A stretch of DNA of 5,845 nt from Actinomycetota bacterium. GTDB taxonomy: Bacteria; Actinomycetota; Acidimicrobiia; Acidimicrobiales; JAMCPL01. The position numbers and the translations under genes are program-made. The stretch is from the NCBI GenBank assembly GCA_023379725.1, contig JAMCPC010000131.1, forward strand, positions 1 through 5,845. Direction: 5' to 3'. The notes below the pieces were generated by a model. That model saw only the letters and a program-made list of their open reading frames with translations. It did not search any database and was not told where the DNA came from. Shown here piece after piece: positions 5,725 through 5,845 of this stretch (position 1 is its first letter; each line of letters opens with the position of its first letter).

Positions 5725-5845
5725 TACCCCTTCCTCCCAAGCGTATCTGGTGAGGGACTGTCTTGAATAATGGATTCAATTCTTGCAACCATACCCTCCC
5801 GTACCTCCAAAGGAGCAAGTATCTCAGCATGGTCACCAAGAGATA
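5724..5845 (-). CDS. pafB: WYL-domain regulator C-terminus, PafB-like (partial)
   Basis: The last 39 codons of an open frame enter from the right edge and end at TAA (5726-5724), overlapping the PafC-like ATG by one base. The visible residues, SLGDHAEILAPLEVREGMVA and then RIESII, fit the very C-terminus of WYL/WCX proteins, where a 'G(P)DAEVLEPxELRxxVxxRL' pattern is usual. A Ser/Pro-rich, Arg/Lys-ending tail follows. The PafB identity rests mainly on the overlap with a PafC-like gene, since the HTH and WYL domains are outside the window. Confidence 0.6.
   Translation of the reverse strand, partial: SLGDHAEILAPLEVREGMVARIESIIQDSPSPDTLGRKG
5733..5738 (-). promoter_or_regulatory. Ribosome binding site for the PafC-like gene
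   Basis: GGGAGG on the minus strand lies within the end of the upstream WYL gene, 8 nt before the ATG at 5724. It supports that start and coupled translation of the two regulators. Confidence 0.7.

Overview
The window looks like bacterial chromosome of intermediate GC (about half by eye) and probably actinobacterial, perhaps Acidimicrobiia-like. Three things suggest this: an acyltransferase/epimerase pair of the type seen in mycobacteria (Rv0502/Rv0501), an adjacent pair of WYL regulators resembling PafB and PafC, and a MobF/TrwC relaxase of actinobacterial style. The lineage is inferred from protein families recalled from memory, not from a search. ATA, CTA and GTA codons are common, so this is not a very high-GC actinomycete.

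Layout. (1) Bases 1-316, minus strand: the N-terminus of a secreted lipoprotein with the start of a GH92 (alpha-mannosidase family) domain, running off the left edge. A sigma70-like promoter (TTGACA, 16 nt, TATGAT) lies just upstream. (2) Bases 480-3114, plus strand: a compact three-gene run. It holds a PlsC-like acyltransferase with a long low-complexity N-terminal extension, then (8-nt overlap) an atypical extended SDR 'epimerase' that lacks the usual YxxxK dyad, then (9-nt gap) an archaeal-type riboflavin synthase. (3) Bases 3115-3183: a short convergent gap holding a second, diverged copy of the last codons of the riboflavin synthase. (4) Bases 3184-5845, minus strand: three genes in one direction. 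These are the C-terminus of a PafB-like WYL protein, a complete PafC-like WYL protein that overlaps it by 1 nt, and 45 nt later a MobF-type relaxase with an intact-looking HUH motif but no helicase domain.

How the genes relate. The acyltransferase and the SDR are probably functional partners in envelope lipid or glycolipid metabolism. The riboflavin synthase is likely co-transcribed but metabolically unrelated. On the other strand, PafBC-like proteins are known in mycobacteria as a DNA-damage transcription activator, and the relaxase directly downstream could share their transcript. It has no visible transfer partners here.

The points most worth following are the archaeal-type riboflavin synthase in a bacterial operon, its duplicated C-terminal coding segment, and the helicase-less relaxase behind pafBC. 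Three separate genes also carry in-frame direct duplications (30-, 54- and 72-bp periods), all in linkers or at protein ends. No RNA gene, CRISPR array, insertion sequence or att site could be supported.
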